From Rhodanobacter sp. B05 (lineage in GTDB: Bacteria > Pseudomonadota > Gammaproteobacteria > Xanthomonadales > Rhodanobacteraceae), in contig NZ_MUNU01000012.1 of assembly GCF_002001085.1 (NCBI RefSeq), positions 124,001 through 188,000 of the forward strand: a stretch of 64,000 bases of DNA. Direction: 5' to 3'. Position numbers and translations under genes: made by a program. The notes beneath the pieces were generated by a model, which was not told where the DNA came from, made no database searches, and saw only the letters and a list, made by a program, of their open reading frames with translations. Positions 37,632-47,616 of this stretch are shown here, piece by piece; position 1 is the first letter of the stretch, and every line of letters begins with the position of its first letter.

Positions 37632-40337
37632 TTACCAGCGCTTCGATATCGAAAGGTTCAGATAGCGGCCGATCGCCGAGTAGTTCGTTTGATCGTAGGG
37701 GGGCACGTTGGCAGCAGCGTCGGCAGAGGCCTGCGTGTACAACGGCGGCTCCCGGTCGAGCAGGTTGTCGAGCGACAGCGCCAGGTCCAGGTTCGACCAG
37801 GCATCGCTACGCTCGCCAGTGTCGTAACGCAGGGTGGCATCCAAGGTCGTGAAAGAAGCGGATTTCACCCCGTCGGTCCTGTTGGTCACGCCGCCCTTGT
37901 AGTTGACGAAAGTCGAAGCGATGAAGCCCCCCCGGTTCCAGACCGCGCCGATACGGCTACTGACTTTCGGCGGATTGAACAGTGTCCCCGACAAATCTGC
38001 AGGATCCTGTGTCGGGATGACCTGTTGCGTGCTGTCTAGCCAGGTCGCCGAGCCACGCAGCGTCAATCGTCCCGGACCGGCATCGAACCCATACGATCCC
38101 GTCAGGTCGAAGCCCTTGATCCGCTGCCGGGCCACGTTGGTGAATTGCATCTTGACGATCGCGACCACCTTCTCTGGATCGTAGGCCACGCCCGCATAGT
38201 TGGCGAAGCTGCTGGCGGCCGCGATGGCTTTCGCCTGCTCCCCGGCCGTCGGGGAGAAGTCGATGAATGCTGCGTAGTCCGGGTTGCTGAACGTCTGCGA
38301 AGAATTCGTGATCGGCTGCACCACGCGATCCGTGTAGTCGATGTCGAACCAGGTCAGCTCGGCTTGCAATCCGGGAAGCCTCTCGGGATGGAATGCCAGC
38401 GAAGTGGTCCACGTCCTGGCGCGTTCCGGCTTCAGATCGGGATTACCTCCATAGAGGAGCAACGTGGTGGCATCGGCCGGGTAACCGCTTCCCCCAAGGA
38501 TCTGCGGGGAATAGAGATACGCGTTCACCTTGTAGTACCGCTGCAAGAGCGTAGGCGCCTTGAAGGACTTGCCCCACGACGCCTTCAAGGTGAAGTCGGC
38601 GCTGGGGCCGTAGATCAGGCCGAGCTTGGGGGTCGTGGTGTTTCCGAAACTATCGTAGTCCTCGCCACGCATGGCCCCGGTCAGCAGCAGGCGATGCACG
38701 CCGGTCACGCCCTGCTCCGGCCCGATCAGCGGCAAATTGATCTCGGCGTAGGCAAACTTCGCGCTTTCGCCGTTTCGCTTCAGACCATAAGGATCGGCCC
38801 CGGGGATGGAGCCTTCCATAAGAAAATCGTTCTTCCTGTAACCGGTGCCAACTGCAAGCCGTGCATCACCGCCCTGCAGGGCGAAGAGCGGGCCTTCGGC
38901 ACCCACTTCATAACTCCGGCTTTCGTTGCAGGCACAGATGCTTTCCACGAGCGTGGATACGCCGGTCGCGATGACCCTCTGCGTATGATTCAGTTCCGCC
39001 TCGTCCTTTCCCCAGGTTCCGCCGACGGACAAGGTCCAGTCTTGCGGCAGCGAAAACTCGATGCCTGGCGAAATGAGCGATGTCGTGGTTTTGTTCGCGA
39101 TATGGTGGTTGCGCCCGCTCCAGTTGTAATACTGCAGCATCCCGCGCTCGGTCCTGAGTGCATCCAGTCGCAGCTCGACGTTCTCGCCCAGGGCCTGGTG
39201 GGCACTAAGCAACCCGCTATGCAGATCGCTGCCTGGATAGAGCGTCGCCGGCTCGGGAATGTGATCGGTGTAACGGCGCTCGGATGCATAGATAGGGTCG
39301 GCGTCGGAGTACTTGTAGGTGGCAATCAGCCCGCCATTCGACCATGTGGTGCCTGCCGTCGCGGTGTACTCGCGCGTCGCCAGACCGCCATGGGCCGCGC
39401 TTCCATTGAGCATCCCGACGGACACTCCGTCGAAGTCGCGCTTGAGGATTACGTTCGCCACGCCGCCCACCGCGTCGGAACCGTAGATTGCCGACGCGCC
39501 ATCAGTGACGATCTCGACGCGCTCCACCGCCTCGATCGGAATTGCACTGATATCGACCGCCTGCACGTAGCCGCCGTAGGTCATGCGCCGGCCATTGAGC
39601 AGCGTCAAGGTGGCATCCGGCCCCAGACCGCGGAGGTTGAGTCCCGAACCACCGGTGAGATTCTGGTTGACGTCTCCCGCTCCGGCAATGTTTCCGCTGC
39701 CGGCCCCGGGATTCTGCCCTCCCGAAAAGTTCTGCGGGATGCTGCGGATCACCTCGCCAAGGTCGGTGAATCCTTCCTCCCGAATGTTCTCGGCACCGAT
39801 CGTGATCACCGGCGACGGCGTGGTGCCGCCACGAATGCGGGTACCGGTAACGGTGACGCCTTGCAGCGTGGTCGGCTCAGGCTTCTGGTCGGCTTTCTGG
39901 CCCGCTACCGGAGCAGGCTTCGTCGAGCGAGGCGGAGGATTCGGCGGCGTTTGCTTGACGACCACGGTACCGGTACCCGTTACCTCATAAGTAAGTCCGC
40001 TGCCGGCGAGCAGATGCCGCAGCGCCGCATCGAGCGAGTAGTGTCCGGCAAGCGCCGGTGCCGTGCGTCCGCGCACCAGTTCCGGGGGCACCATGATCTG
40101 GCGGTCAGCGGCCAGCGCCAGTTGATTGAGTGCCGTGCTCAGTGGCTGGCTGGAAATCGCATAATCGCGCGAATCGCCAACGTTCTGCGCACGCACCGGC
40201 GCGGCCTGTGCCAAGGCGATCGCCAACGACAGCAGCCCGAGCGCCGGCAGGCGCCGCAAACCTTCCACTCCTCTCGCCGCCGCGGAACCTCGCTTGCGCG
40301 CACCCTGCCTCCCAAATGACTTCGACTCGTTGAACAT
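37632..40337 (-). CDS. M3: TonB-dependent receptor with STN signalling domain
   Basis: A 901-residue receptor. Signal peptide to about residue 50, STN domain (DYAISSQPLSTALNQLALAA to TVVVKQ), a Pro-rich linker shared with M1 (QKADQKPEPTTLQ), plug from VTVTGTRIRGG, and a barrel ending LSISKRW. A CxCN motif occurs in a barrel loop (38925-38936), as in M4 and M5. ATG 40337 follows GGGGGAGGACAC; the upstream extension is rejected. Two direct copies of a promoter-like motif lie upstream (40440-40469 and 40613-40642). Confidence 0.9.
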   Translation of the reverse strand: MFNESKSFGRQGARKRGSAAARGVEGLRRLPALGLLSLAIALAQAAPVRAQNVGDSRDYAISSQPLSTALNQLALAADRQIMVPPELVRGRTAPALAGHYSLDAALRHLLAGSGLTYEVTGTGTVVVKQTPPNPPPRSTKPAPVAGQKADQKPEPTTLQGVTVTGTRIRGGTTPSPVITIGAENIREEGFTDLGEVIRSIPQNFSGGQNPGAGSGNIAGAGDVNQNLTGGSGLNLRGLGPDATLTLLNGRRMTYGGYVQAVDISAIPIEAVERVEIVTDGASAIYGSDAVGGVANVILKRDFDGVSVGMLNGSAAHGGLATREYTATAGTTWSNGGLIATYKYSDADPIYASERRYTDHIPEPATLYPGSDLHSGLLSAHQALGENVELRLDALRTERGMLQYYNWSGRNHHIANKTTTSLISPGIEFSLPQDWTLSVGGTWGKDEAELNHTQRVIATGVSTLVESICACNESRSYEVGAEGPLFALQGGDARLAVGTGYRKNDFLMEGSIPGADPYGLKRNGESAKFAYAEINLPLIGPEQGVTGVHRLLLTGAMRGEDYDSFGNTTTPKLGLIYGPSADFTLKASWGKSFKAPTLLQRYYKVNAYLYSPQILGGSGYPADATTLLLYGGNPDLKPERARTWTTSLAFHPERLPGLQAELTWFDIDYTDRVVQPITNSSQTFSNPDYAAFIDFSPTAGEQAKAIAAASSFANYAGVAYDPEKVVAIVKMQFTNVARQRIKGFDLTGSYGFDAGPGRLTLRGSATWLDSTQQVIPTQDPADLSGTLFNPPKVSSRIGAVWNRGGFIASTFVNYKGGVTNRTDGVKSASFTTLDATLRYDTGERSDAWSNLDLALSLDNLLDREPPLYTQASADAAANVPPYDQTNYSAIGRYLNLSISKRW

Positions 40338-40439
40338 GTGTCCTCCCCCGAAATGATGCTGGCTTGTTAGTACCGGTGCATCCCCACACACCGGTTCATT
40401 CGCGGCATCCAGGATGTTCCTGGCATGCCTCGTTATCGG

Positions 40440-40469
40440 GTAGACGCAGTTGTACTCACTTACCTCACC
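40440..40469 (-). promoter_or_regulatory. M3 promoter-like repeat, copy 1 (receptor-proximal)
   Basis: On the minus strand GGTGAGGT, 13 bases, TGCGTCTA. Both boxes are identical in copy 2, while the central ten bases of the spacer differ. Layout and spacing match the GGTAGGG-N13-TGCAT motifs of M4 and M5. In this orientation it drives the M3 receptor from about 100 bases upstream of its start. Confidence 0.6.
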
Positions 40470-40612
40470 CTGCTTGCCTCAATCTGGAATGCTCTGACCA
40501 TGTATGGATGTTCCTTCGCTCTGCGGACTCCGTGTACTTGGCGGGATTTCTTTCCGTGTGCCGATTCGACGGCAACACGCACAACACTTCTGCAAAGCCG
40601 CGGCATGGTTTA

Positions 40613-40642
40613 GTAGACGCAGCCCAACGCGTTTACCTCACC
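40613..40642 (-). promoter_or_regulatory. M3 promoter-like repeat, copy 2
   Basis: Same boxes and spacing as copy 1 and in the same orientation, so by analogy with M4/M5 it points away from the M3 sigma gene that starts at 40727. It may be a second receptor promoter, or the original sigma promoter left behind when sigma-fecR was inverted. Confidence 0.5.
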
Positions 40643-40726
40643 TGCAATCGGGTCGCTTCGTCGCCACTTGCGACACCGCCGGACCACGCGTAGCGTCGCC
40701 CCCTATTACCGCATCCCAGCGCCGCC

Positions 40727-41281
40727 ATGCCGGACATTACGACGAATCACATCGCGCCTGGTGAGGGGGATGCCGGTACCGGGCAAGGCATCGACCTGCT
40801 GGCATGGCGCTATCGAAGCTCGCTGGTGCGCTATTTCCTGCTGCACCTAGGCAGCAGGGAGGATGCGGAGGATCTGGCTCAGGAAGTGTTTGTGCGCTTC
40901 GCGCAACAGAAATCCACGCAGCCGATCGCCAACTTCGAGGCATTCCTGTTCCGCATTGCCGCCAACCTGTTGAGGGATCGTTTCCGCCGCAACAAGACGC
41001 ATCACGTGCAATCGCACTTCCCCATCGACGAATGCACGAACGAGCAACTGGGTGAGGCCCTTTCCGAAGAGCGCGTCTACGAAGAGCAGGAGCAACTCCG
41101 CGCGTTTCTGCAGGCACTGGAAGAGTTGCCGCCGAAGTGCCGGGCGGTGTTCCTGCTGCAACGTTACGAAGGCATGAGCTACAGCGCCGTCGCGCAGCAC
41201 CTGGGCGTGAGCGTGAGCGCGGTGGAAAAACACATGATGAAAGCGCTGCTGCATTTTGACGCGCGACTGGATAGGACATGA
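40727..41281 (+). CDS. M3: FecI-type ECF sigma factor
   Basis: A 184-residue ECF sigma. Region 2 contains SREDAEDLAQEVFVRFAQQ and ANFEAFLFRIAANLLRDRF; region 4 contains LPPKCRAVFLLQRYEGMSYS with the VSVSAVEKHMMKAL helix. It is the only sigma of the array on the plus strand, divergent from its receptor. The stop overlaps the fecR start by four bases. Confidence 0.88.
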   Translation: MPDITTNHIAPGEGDAGTGQGIDLLAWRYRSSLVRYFLLHLGSREDAEDLAQEVFVRFAQQKSTQPIANFEAFLFRIAANLLRDRFRRNKTHHVQSHFPIDECTNEQLGEALSEERVYEEQEQLRAFLQALEELPPKCRAVFLLQRYEGMSYSAVAQHLGVSVSAVEKHMMKALLHFDARLDRT

Positions 41282-42330
41282 AGACGGACGAACTGCACAT
41301 CGCGAGCGTGGGCGACCCGGCGCGGCACGAAGCCGCCGCCTGGTTCGCGCGACTGCGCGCGGATGACGTCAGTGAGCGAGAACGTGAGGAGTTTCAGCAC
41401 TGGCTGGCGGACAACAGTCGTCATCGTGTGGTCTATGAGCGGCTGGAAGCCCTGTGGTCCAAGCTTGGCGCACATGCCGATCGGCCCGAGGTAGGCAAGG
41501 CGTTGCGCGAAAGCGAGCTGTTGCAGAGGCGCTCCGCCGGGACGCAAAAGCCACGCCGACGGCAGGCGCCGGCGTGGCTTGCCGCCGCGGCATTGCTGAT
41601 CGTGGTACTTGCCGGCGGCTGGTTCACGTGGCGCGCGCCACAGGCCGGCGTGCGCACCTACGCCACCGGCATCGGCGAACAGCGCACGCTGGTGCTCGAA
41701 GACGGCTCGCGCGTCACGATGGACACCGATACGCGGCTATCGGCATCGTTCTCGGCAAAATCGAGACGGCTGGTACTGGAAAAGGGGCGCGCCTTCTTCC
41801 ATGTAGCCAAGGATGCCGGGCGACCATTCCTGGTGACGGCACAAGGCGGCGTGGTGCGGGCGGTCGGCACCCGGTTCGATGTCTACGAGCACGACGACGT
41901 GGTCGAGGTCACCCTGATCGAGGGCCGTGTCGAGGTCACTCCCGAAGGCGGCTCACAAGATCCCCGTGAACGCCCAACGACCATGACGGCCGGGCAGCGG
42001 CTGCTGATGGGCAAGACGTACGTCACGCCCGTCATCGAATCCGCCAACACCGGAACAGCCGTCGCGTGGCTTTCCGGCAAACTGGTGTTCAACGACACAC
42101 CGCTGTCGGCGGCCCTGACCCAGTTCAACCGGTACACCACCTCCAAAATCGTTATCGGTGATGCCGCAGTCGGGCAACTGCGCGTCAGCGGGGTGTTCCG
42201 CGACGACGACAGCCATGCCTTCATCGACGCGTTGCGCAGTTCCTACGGCATATCCATCAGGCACGGCAACGCGGGGAGCCTGACATTGTTCTCCGGAAAA
42301 GCGGTTCAGCGGCATGCTTCCAATGAGTGA
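41278..42330 (+). CDS. M3: FecR-type anti-sigma/sigma regulator
   Basis: A 350-residue FecR protein. DUF4880 region (AAAWFARLRADDVSERERE), a membrane helix near residues 98-118 (PAWLAAAALLIVVLAGGWFT), FecR domain (YATGIGEQRTLVLEDGSRVT, GTRFDVYEHDDVVEV) and a C-terminal STN-like domain with VSGVFRDDDSHAFIDAL. It is coupled to the M3 sigma through an ATGA junction. Confidence 0.9.
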   Translation: MKTDELHIASVGDPARHEAAAWFARLRADDVSEREREEFQHWLADNSRHRVVYERLEALWSKLGAHADRPEVGKALRESELLQRRSAGTQKPRRRQAPAWLAAAALLIVVLAGGWFTWRAPQAGVRTYATGIGEQRTLVLEDGSRVTMDTDTRLSASFSAKSRRLVLEKGRAFFHVAKDAGRPFLVTAQGGVVRAVGTRFDVYEHDDVVEVTLIEGRVEVTPEGGSQDPRERPTTMTAGQRLLMGKTYVTPVIESANTGTAVAWLSGKLVFNDTPLSAALTQFNRYTTSKIVIGDAAVGQLRVSGVFRDDDSHAFIDALRSSYGISIRHGNAGSLTLFSGKAVQRHASNE

Positions 42331-42528
42331 GCGACATCTCATCTGATCAACGTCCGCACCGAATCGCACCTGATCGAAATGCAGAGCGAGGAGTATCTGG
42401 CGCTGACGCATCAGGCGGAATGCGCCCCCGACTCGCCGGAGTCGAACGGTTCAGGAGCCCACACGGACAAAGGCCAAGCACCAATACTTTGCAAAGCCCG
42501 CACTTGATCCAGGCGCCTCTGATCGAAT

Positions 42529-44646
42529 TCAGCCGCCAGAACGAGCGCTACCCGGCACCGATTTCGCCGCCACCGCGCCTCTCATCTCTCGCCAATGCGT
42601 GTATTGCTGCTTCTTGACGGGATTCGGGTCTTCATACCCTTGCAGCCAGAAGCGGAACCAGTCGAGATTTCGCTCATAGGCGGCCAGCTTGTGCTTGGGC
42701 TGAAACTTCAGGTGCGGCTCGTTGGGGAAGACATACAGATCGGCACGATGGTCGTGCATCAGCGGAATCGCGTAGTCAAGCGCTACCACATATTCCTGTT
42801 CCGGCATCTGCATCAGGATCGGTGCCTTGATCGTGTCCAGGTTGGCGGCAGGAGAAAGAATCCGCCAGCGATTGGGTGTTTCACCTGGTGCGCCTAGCTG
42901 CCAAAACTCTTGCAACTCCTTGGCGAAGGCCTTGCCTCTCATGCTTGAGAACAAATAATAGTTACGGGACATTCCGACCGAAGTGACCGACGCGGCGGTG
43001 AGCAGATCGGATTTCATCACGGTCCACAGGGTGACTTCGGTGCCCAGGCTAAGGCCCCCCATGCCGACCTTGGTCCGGTCGATCTCCCCCTTCGATGCCA
43101 AGAGGTCGATGACGCTCCTGACGGCCGAAAGGCCCTGTCCGTACCGCTCGATCGCATCAAGACGATAAGGGGCCATGTTAATGCACAGGGCTGAAATTCC
43201 CTCCCCGGCCAACGAGGCCAGGGGCCACTCATCGCCCAACCCGCCGCGCAGGAAGCCCGTGCAATCGTAGTAAGTCACAAACAACGGAGAGGGGCCATGG
43301 TCCGTCCCCCGCGCCGGAAAGAACTGGCCGGTAAATTCCTGACCTTTCGCATCCGTCCAGCGAAGCAAACGAGACGGTGCCGTCTTCGCCATATCCAATG
43401 CCAGGGCCACGTTCGGGTCGAACAGCACCTGCCGTCCCCCTGTCATCAGATCGATCCGTTCCAGACGAGGCGGCCGGTTCGCTTCGGCGGCCACACATAC
43501 CAAGGCTTCAGAAGATACACCGCAGTCACCGGATTGATAGCGACTGCCGCTGAGCAAGCCTGTCGATTGCGTCACAAGATGCACCGCGCCAGTTCGAACG
43601 TTCCATCGGTAAATCGATTGTGCCTGTCCCTCATGCGGGTCAGTCACGGTGAACAGCACCTCATCACTGTGCGGTCGCCACTGGATGGCGTTGATCGCCT
43701 TTCCTGTGCACAACTCGGTCTGACACTTGATGGTTCGGGACGAACCTATTTTGGGCAGCATGGCGAGTTGCACATCGGGCTTTCTTCTGAGTCCTCCCCT
43801 ATTACCGATCCGCGTCAGCAACGCAATCCGGCCTGTATCCGGATCAACCGCCAGCTCCTCAGGCGTCGGCAACGCGCCGGGCAGCTCCGATGCCGTTGGT
43901 GGCTTTGGTGGGCGCTCGGAGGAAGACAGATCTCGCGTCTTCCTGGTCTCCAGATCGACGGCTTTCCATTGATCCGGGATTCCTGCCAGCAGCGGAGTGC
44001 GCCCCCAACCTTCAGCACCCGAGAGAAAGCGCTGCGTTTCCAACCGACCATCAATATTACCGGAGCGGAAGAGGCCGCCCTGGCCGACGGGCACGGTGTC
44101 ATCGACATGTATGCCGTTATCGTATTCGGCCTGCTCCGCCGCGATAACCGCATCGCGTGTGGCGCCTACAATGTATTTCAGGGTCTTGCCATCAGTACTC
44201 AACGCAAAGTCGCGAACATCCGCCGGATCGCTTGTCACGGGTTCCGCGCCAGAGCCATCCACGGCTGCGCGCCAGACGGCAATCTGGCCATCCACCAAGG
44301 CGCGGTAATAAATCCAGCGTCCGCCGGGCGACCATTCGGCATGGCCCGGCACCGAAACTCCTGAGGTAGTGTGTAACAGAACACCGCCGTCCGCGACCCG
44401 GCGGGGCGGTGATTTGCCATCCATGGCTTGTACGTACCAAAAGTTATCGTAGGTGTTGCGCACAATGGAGGCTTGTTCAAGCCTGAATGCGACGCTGCTC
44501 CCATTCGGCGAAATTACAGGGCCACTAAGGTCAGCGACTTCCAGAAGCCGGCGGGGAGAAATTGTTTCCGCATGAGAATGGCTGATGAACACCATCAGTA
44601 GCCCTCCCCATATCAGGGTCTTTTTCACAAGGTTTTTAACGATCAT
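42529..44646 (-). CDS. M4: AtxE2-type lasso peptide isopeptidase
   Basis: A 705-residue isopeptidase. The signal peptide runs to about residue 26 (MIVKNLVKKTLIWGGLLMVF...). Propeller motifs include SPNGSSVAFRLEQAS and WSPGGRWIYYRA. The nucleophile is Ser533 in the variant elbow GGLSLGTE; EQE is at 616-618 and His645 in NEPH. ATG 44646 begins at the signal peptide; the longer upstream frame lies partly inside the receptor gene and is rejected. The gap to the receptor stop is 122 bases. The 3' flank is nearly the same as that of M1. Confidence 0.87.
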   Translation of the reverse strand: MIVKNLVKKTLIWGGLLMVFISHSHAETISPRRLLEVADLSGPVISPNGSSVAFRLEQASIVRNTYDNFWYVQAMDGKSPPRRVADGGVLLHTTSGVSVPGHAEWSPGGRWIYYRALVDGQIAVWRAAVDGSGAEPVTSDPADVRDFALSTDGKTLKYIVGATRDAVIAAEQAEYDNGIHVDDTVPVGQGGLFRSGNIDGRLETQRFLSGAEGWGRTPLLAGIPDQWKAVDLETRKTRDLSSSERPPKPPTASELPGALPTPEELAVDPDTGRIALLTRIGNRGGLRRKPDVQLAMLPKIGSSRTIKCQTELCTGKAINAIQWRPHSDEVLFTVTDPHEGQAQSIYRWNVRTGAVHLVTQSTGLLSGSRYQSGDCGVSSEALVCVAAEANRPPRLERIDLMTGGRQVLFDPNVALALDMAKTAPSRLLRWTDAKGQEFTGQFFPARGTDHGPSPLFVTYYDCTGFLRGGLGDEWPLASLAGEGISALCINMAPYRLDAIERYGQGLSAVRSVIDLLASKGEIDRTKVGMGGLSLGTEVTLWTVMKSDLLTAASVTSVGMSRNYYLFSSMRGKAFAKELQEFWQLGAPGETPNRWRILSPAANLDTIKAPILMQMPEQEYVVALDYAIPLMHDHRADLYVFPNEPHLKFQPKHKLAAYERNLDWFRFWLQGYEDPNPVKKQQYTHWREMRGAVAAKSVPGSARSGG

Positions 44647-44768
44647 GAGGATGACCTGAGCAGGAATAAATTCCGCGCGCCCCAATAGACGGGGCGGGAT
44701 AGTCGCTTCGACGCAAGAGCGGCAGGGACAGGAACTGCTGAGAAAGCTGTTCCTGATGACGACCGGTA

Positions 44769-47453
44769 TTAGAAGAAGTGCTTCGACACCGAGAGACTTA
44801 GATAGCGGCCGATTGCCGAGTAATTGGTCGGGTCGTAGGGTAGCGAGTAAATGCTTGACGTTGGAGTAGTGAAGGGCGGGGCCCGATTGAACAAGTTCTC
44901 CGCCGACAACGCGAACTCCAAGCCCGCCCAAGCGCCGCCGCGCGGGCCGATGGCATAGCGTAATGTGGCGTCGAAGGTGGTGAACGAGGCCGATTTCTTA
45001 TCGTCCACCGTGTTGTTGGTCACGCCGCTTTTATAGTTGCCGAAGACCGCCGCGCTGAAACCGCCGCTGTTCCAGACCGCACCTATCCGGCTGTTGACCT
45101 TGGCGGGGTTGGACAAAGTGCCCGCCAAGTCAAATATGCGCTGCGCTGCACTGCTTTGCTGCGTGCTATTCAGCCAACTGACCGAACCGCGAATTGCCAG
45201 CCAATCGCCGCCGAGATCGAATCGGTATGAAGCCGATAGGTCGAGGCCCTTGATCTGTTGCCACGCGACATTTGCGTATCGGTTGTCGACGATCGCAAAC
45301 ACCTTGCTGGGATCGTAGGCCGTGCCGGTATAGTTGTAGAACTTGGCAGTCGTGAGAATATTTGCCTGCTCTGCGGCTGTCGGCGAAAAATCGATGAATT
45401 GAGCGTTGGCGGGGTTGCCAATGATCGAACCAGAAGTGTTGATCGGCTGCACCACGCGATTGGTGTAGTCGATGTGGAACCAAGTCAGTTCCGACTCCAG
45501 GCTGGGCAACATCTCGGGATGGAACGCCAGCGAGGCGCTCCAAGTCCGCGCCCGCTCGGGTTTCAGATCGGGGTCGCCACCGCTGAGGTAGAACGCCGTA
45601 GCGTCAGTGGCCTGACCGGTGCCGCCGAGCGCTGCCGCAGGCAGAAGTGGGGCGTTCTGGGCAGAATATCGCTGATAAAGCGTAGGCGCCTTGAAGGACC
45701 TGCCCCAAGACGCCTTCGTGGTGAAGTCGGCGCTAGGATCGTAGATCAGGCCGAGCTTGGGTGTGGTGACCCTGCCGAAGCTATCGTAGTTCTCGCCACG
45801 TACGGCGGCAGTCAATGCCAGGCGCCGCACGCCAGTGATGTTCTGATCCGAACCGATCAGCGGCAGATTGAGCTCGGCATAGGCAAAGCGGCTGCTTTGG
45901 TCGCCCTGAATCGTGTCGGTCCTCGTGCTGTAGTCGAGTTGCCAGTATTTGTCGTATCTGTAGCCGGCGCCGACCGCGAGCCTCGCATCGCCACCGGGTA
46001 ACGCGAATAGCGGACCTTCGGCCCCGACTTCGTATCCACGGCTCACATTGCACATGCAATAGTCCTGACCAGGCACAAGCGTGATTAGCCCTGTCGCGAG
46101 ATCCACGTTCGTTTCAACGCTGTGTGCTTTGCTCTTGCCCCAAGTTCCGCCGACAGTAAGCGTCCAGTCGTTCGGCATAAAGAACTCGACGCTCGGCGAT
46201 ACCAAGGTAGTCGTGGTATCAGTCGCAATGTGGGAATAAGGCGGCGTGCTGCGGACGTAAAAGTAATTGTCCTGCTCACGTTCGGTCCTGAGCGCATCCA
46301 GGTGCAGTTCGACATGATCACCCAACGACTGGTGGACACTGAGCAGGCCGCTACGCAGGTCGCTGCCCGGATAGATCGTTCTGGGATCGGACAGATAATC
46401 GGTATAGCTCCGATCTGCCGCGTAGATCGGATCGGTGGAAGTCTTCATCCAGGTTGCGATCAGCCCGCCAGTCGACCAACGGGTGCCTGCCGTGGCGTTG
46501 TAGTTACGGGTGACAAGCCCGCCATCGGTAGCGCCGCCATAACGTGTACCGACAGTTACCCCGTCGAAGTCACGCTTGAGGATGACGTTGCCCACACCGC
46601 CCACCGCGTCGGAACCATAGATTGCCGAGGCACCATCCGGAACGATGTCGACACGATCCACCGCCTCCACTGGGATCGCATTGATGTCGACCGCCTGTGA
46701 AAATCCGCCATAGGCCATACGCCGACCATTGAGCAAGGTGAGCGTGGCGTCCGGACCCAGTCCACGCAGATTGAGGGCCGAACCGCCGATGACATTCTGA
46801 TTGATGAGTGATCCAATCAAATTTCCGGCTGGAACCCCCGGATTCTCCCCGCCAGAAAAGTTCTGCGGCACGCTGCGGATCACCTCACCAAGATCAGTGA
46901 ACCCTTCCTCCTGAATCTGCTTCGCATCGATGGTGACCGTGGGCGATGCGGTATAGCCACCACGGATACGCGTGCCGGTAACGGTGACGCTTTGCAGCGT
47001 GGTCGGCTCAAATTTCTGCCCGGGCGTCTCCGCCTGCTTGTGCGCAGACGCCGCAGGTTTTGTCTTGGCCGGTTTTGCGGCGTTGCCCGACTGCCTGATC
47101 ACAACCGTGGTGTCGTTGACGAAACCCCATTCCAGTCCGCTGCCCGCCAGCAGTTTCTGCAACGCTTCACGCCATGTCTGCTGACCACTGATAGTAGGTG
47201 CCGTCTTGCCGCCCACCAGCTCCGGCGAATAGACGATCTGCAGCTTGCTCTGCGTCGCCAACTGGTTGAGCGCGTCGCCCAGGCTGCCTGCGGTGATGCT
47301 GTAGTCCTGCGGTGTCAACGCCATGTTGCGCTGCTGCGCATGGACTGCATTGCCGACGGCGAGCGCGGCCAACGCCACAAACAACCCCACATGCAGGCGA
47401 TGTCGCGTTGGAGTTCCCCGCTCTGCACGCTTGATGCTGGAATGACCTTTCAT
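44769..47453 (-). CDS. M4: TonB-dependent receptor with STN signalling domain
   Basis: An 894-residue receptor. Signal peptide to about residue 40, STN domain (YSITAGSLGDALNQLATQSK to NDTTVVIRQ), a Lys/Ala/Pro linker, plug starting VTVTGTRIRGGYTASPTV, and a barrel with a CMCN motif (46047-46058) ending SVSKHFF. GGGGGATTGC precedes ATG 47453. STN and linker nearly match those of M5. ECF-type promoter at 47531-47559. Confidence 0.9.
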   Translation of the reverse strand: MKGHSSIKRAERGTPTRHRLHVGLFVALAALAVGNAVHAQQRNMALTPQDYSITAGSLGDALNQLATQSKLQIVYSPELVGGKTAPTISGQQTWREALQKLLAGSGLEWGFVNDTTVVIRQSGNAAKPAKTKPAASAHKQAETPGQKFEPTTLQSVTVTGTRIRGGYTASPTVTIDAKQIQEEGFTDLGEVIRSVPQNFSGGENPGVPAGNLIGSLINQNVIGGSALNLRGLGPDATLTLLNGRRMAYGGFSQAVDINAIPVEAVDRVDIVPDGASAIYGSDAVGGVGNVILKRDFDGVTVGTRYGGATDGGLVTRNYNATAGTRWSTGGLIATWMKTSTDPIYAADRSYTDYLSDPRTIYPGSDLRSGLLSVHQSLGDHVELHLDALRTEREQDNYFYVRSTPPYSHIATDTTTTLVSPSVEFFMPNDWTLTVGGTWGKSKAHSVETNVDLATGLITLVPGQDYCMCNVSRGYEVGAEGPLFALPGGDARLAVGAGYRYDKYWQLDYSTRTDTIQGDQSSRFAYAELNLPLIGSDQNITGVRRLALTAAVRGENYDSFGRVTTPKLGLIYDPSADFTTKASWGRSFKAPTLYQRYSAQNAPLLPAAALGGTGQATDATAFYLSGGDPDLKPERARTWSASLAFHPEMLPSLESELTWFHIDYTNRVVQPINTSGSIIGNPANAQFIDFSPTAAEQANILTTAKFYNYTGTAYDPSKVFAIVDNRYANVAWQQIKGLDLSASYRFDLGGDWLAIRGSVSWLNSTQQSSAAQRIFDLAGTLSNPAKVNSRIGAVWNSGGFSAAVFGNYKSGVTNNTVDDKKSASFTTFDATLRYAIGPRGGAWAGLEFALSAENLFNRAPPFTTPTSSIYSLPYDPTNYSAIGRYLSLSVSKHFF

Positions 47454-47530
47454 GCAATCCCCCATTGGACAGGAACATCGGCCGCCAATAACCGCTGTCG
47501 TGCAGCAGGCATCGGGCCGTCGTGAACCTG

Positions 47531-47559
47531 TAATGCAGCAGGGTTGGGGAGACCCTACC
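47531..47559 (-). promoter_or_regulatory. M4 receptor: ECF-type promoter motif GGTAGGGT-N14-TGCAT
   Basis: On the minus strand GGTAGGGT is followed after 14 bases by TGCATTA. The other three M4/M5 copies have 13 bases, so this is the least regular member. It lies 78 bases upstream of the receptor start. Confidence 0.55.
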
Positions 47560-47616
47560 TCTTGCGACACACGATACGTCGATCCTTGCACGGGATGAGC
47601 GCGCGCTGCTCCCGAA

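Larger units (their letters stand above)
40338..40726. other. 389-bp divergent control region of M3
   Basis: The region lies between the receptor (leftward) and sigma-fecR (rightward). It contains an inverted repeat ACCGGTG/CACCGGT (40372-40378 and 40389-40395) near the receptor start and two 30-base direct repeats described separately. No open frame of note is present. Confidence 0.6.

Noticed and set aside
38145-40319. A 724-codon plus-strand open frame opposite the M3 receptor
   Set aside because: Antisense shadow of the receptor; low-complexity composition and no signal or domain.
40440-40642. CRISPR array reading of the two 30-base repeats in the M3 control region
   Set aside because: Only two copies, 143 bases apart, with internally variable centres; they fit promoter boxes, and no cas genes are present.
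42331-42528. Short plus-strand frame with EMQSEEYLALTHQAEC after M3 fecR
   Set aside because: No start codon with a ribosome-binding site and no homologue recognised; possibly a gene fragment but not supportable.
44647-44931. N-terminal extension of the M4 isopeptidase
   Set aside because: It would precede the signal peptide by about 95 residues and run into the receptor gene; ATG 44646 starts the signal peptide.
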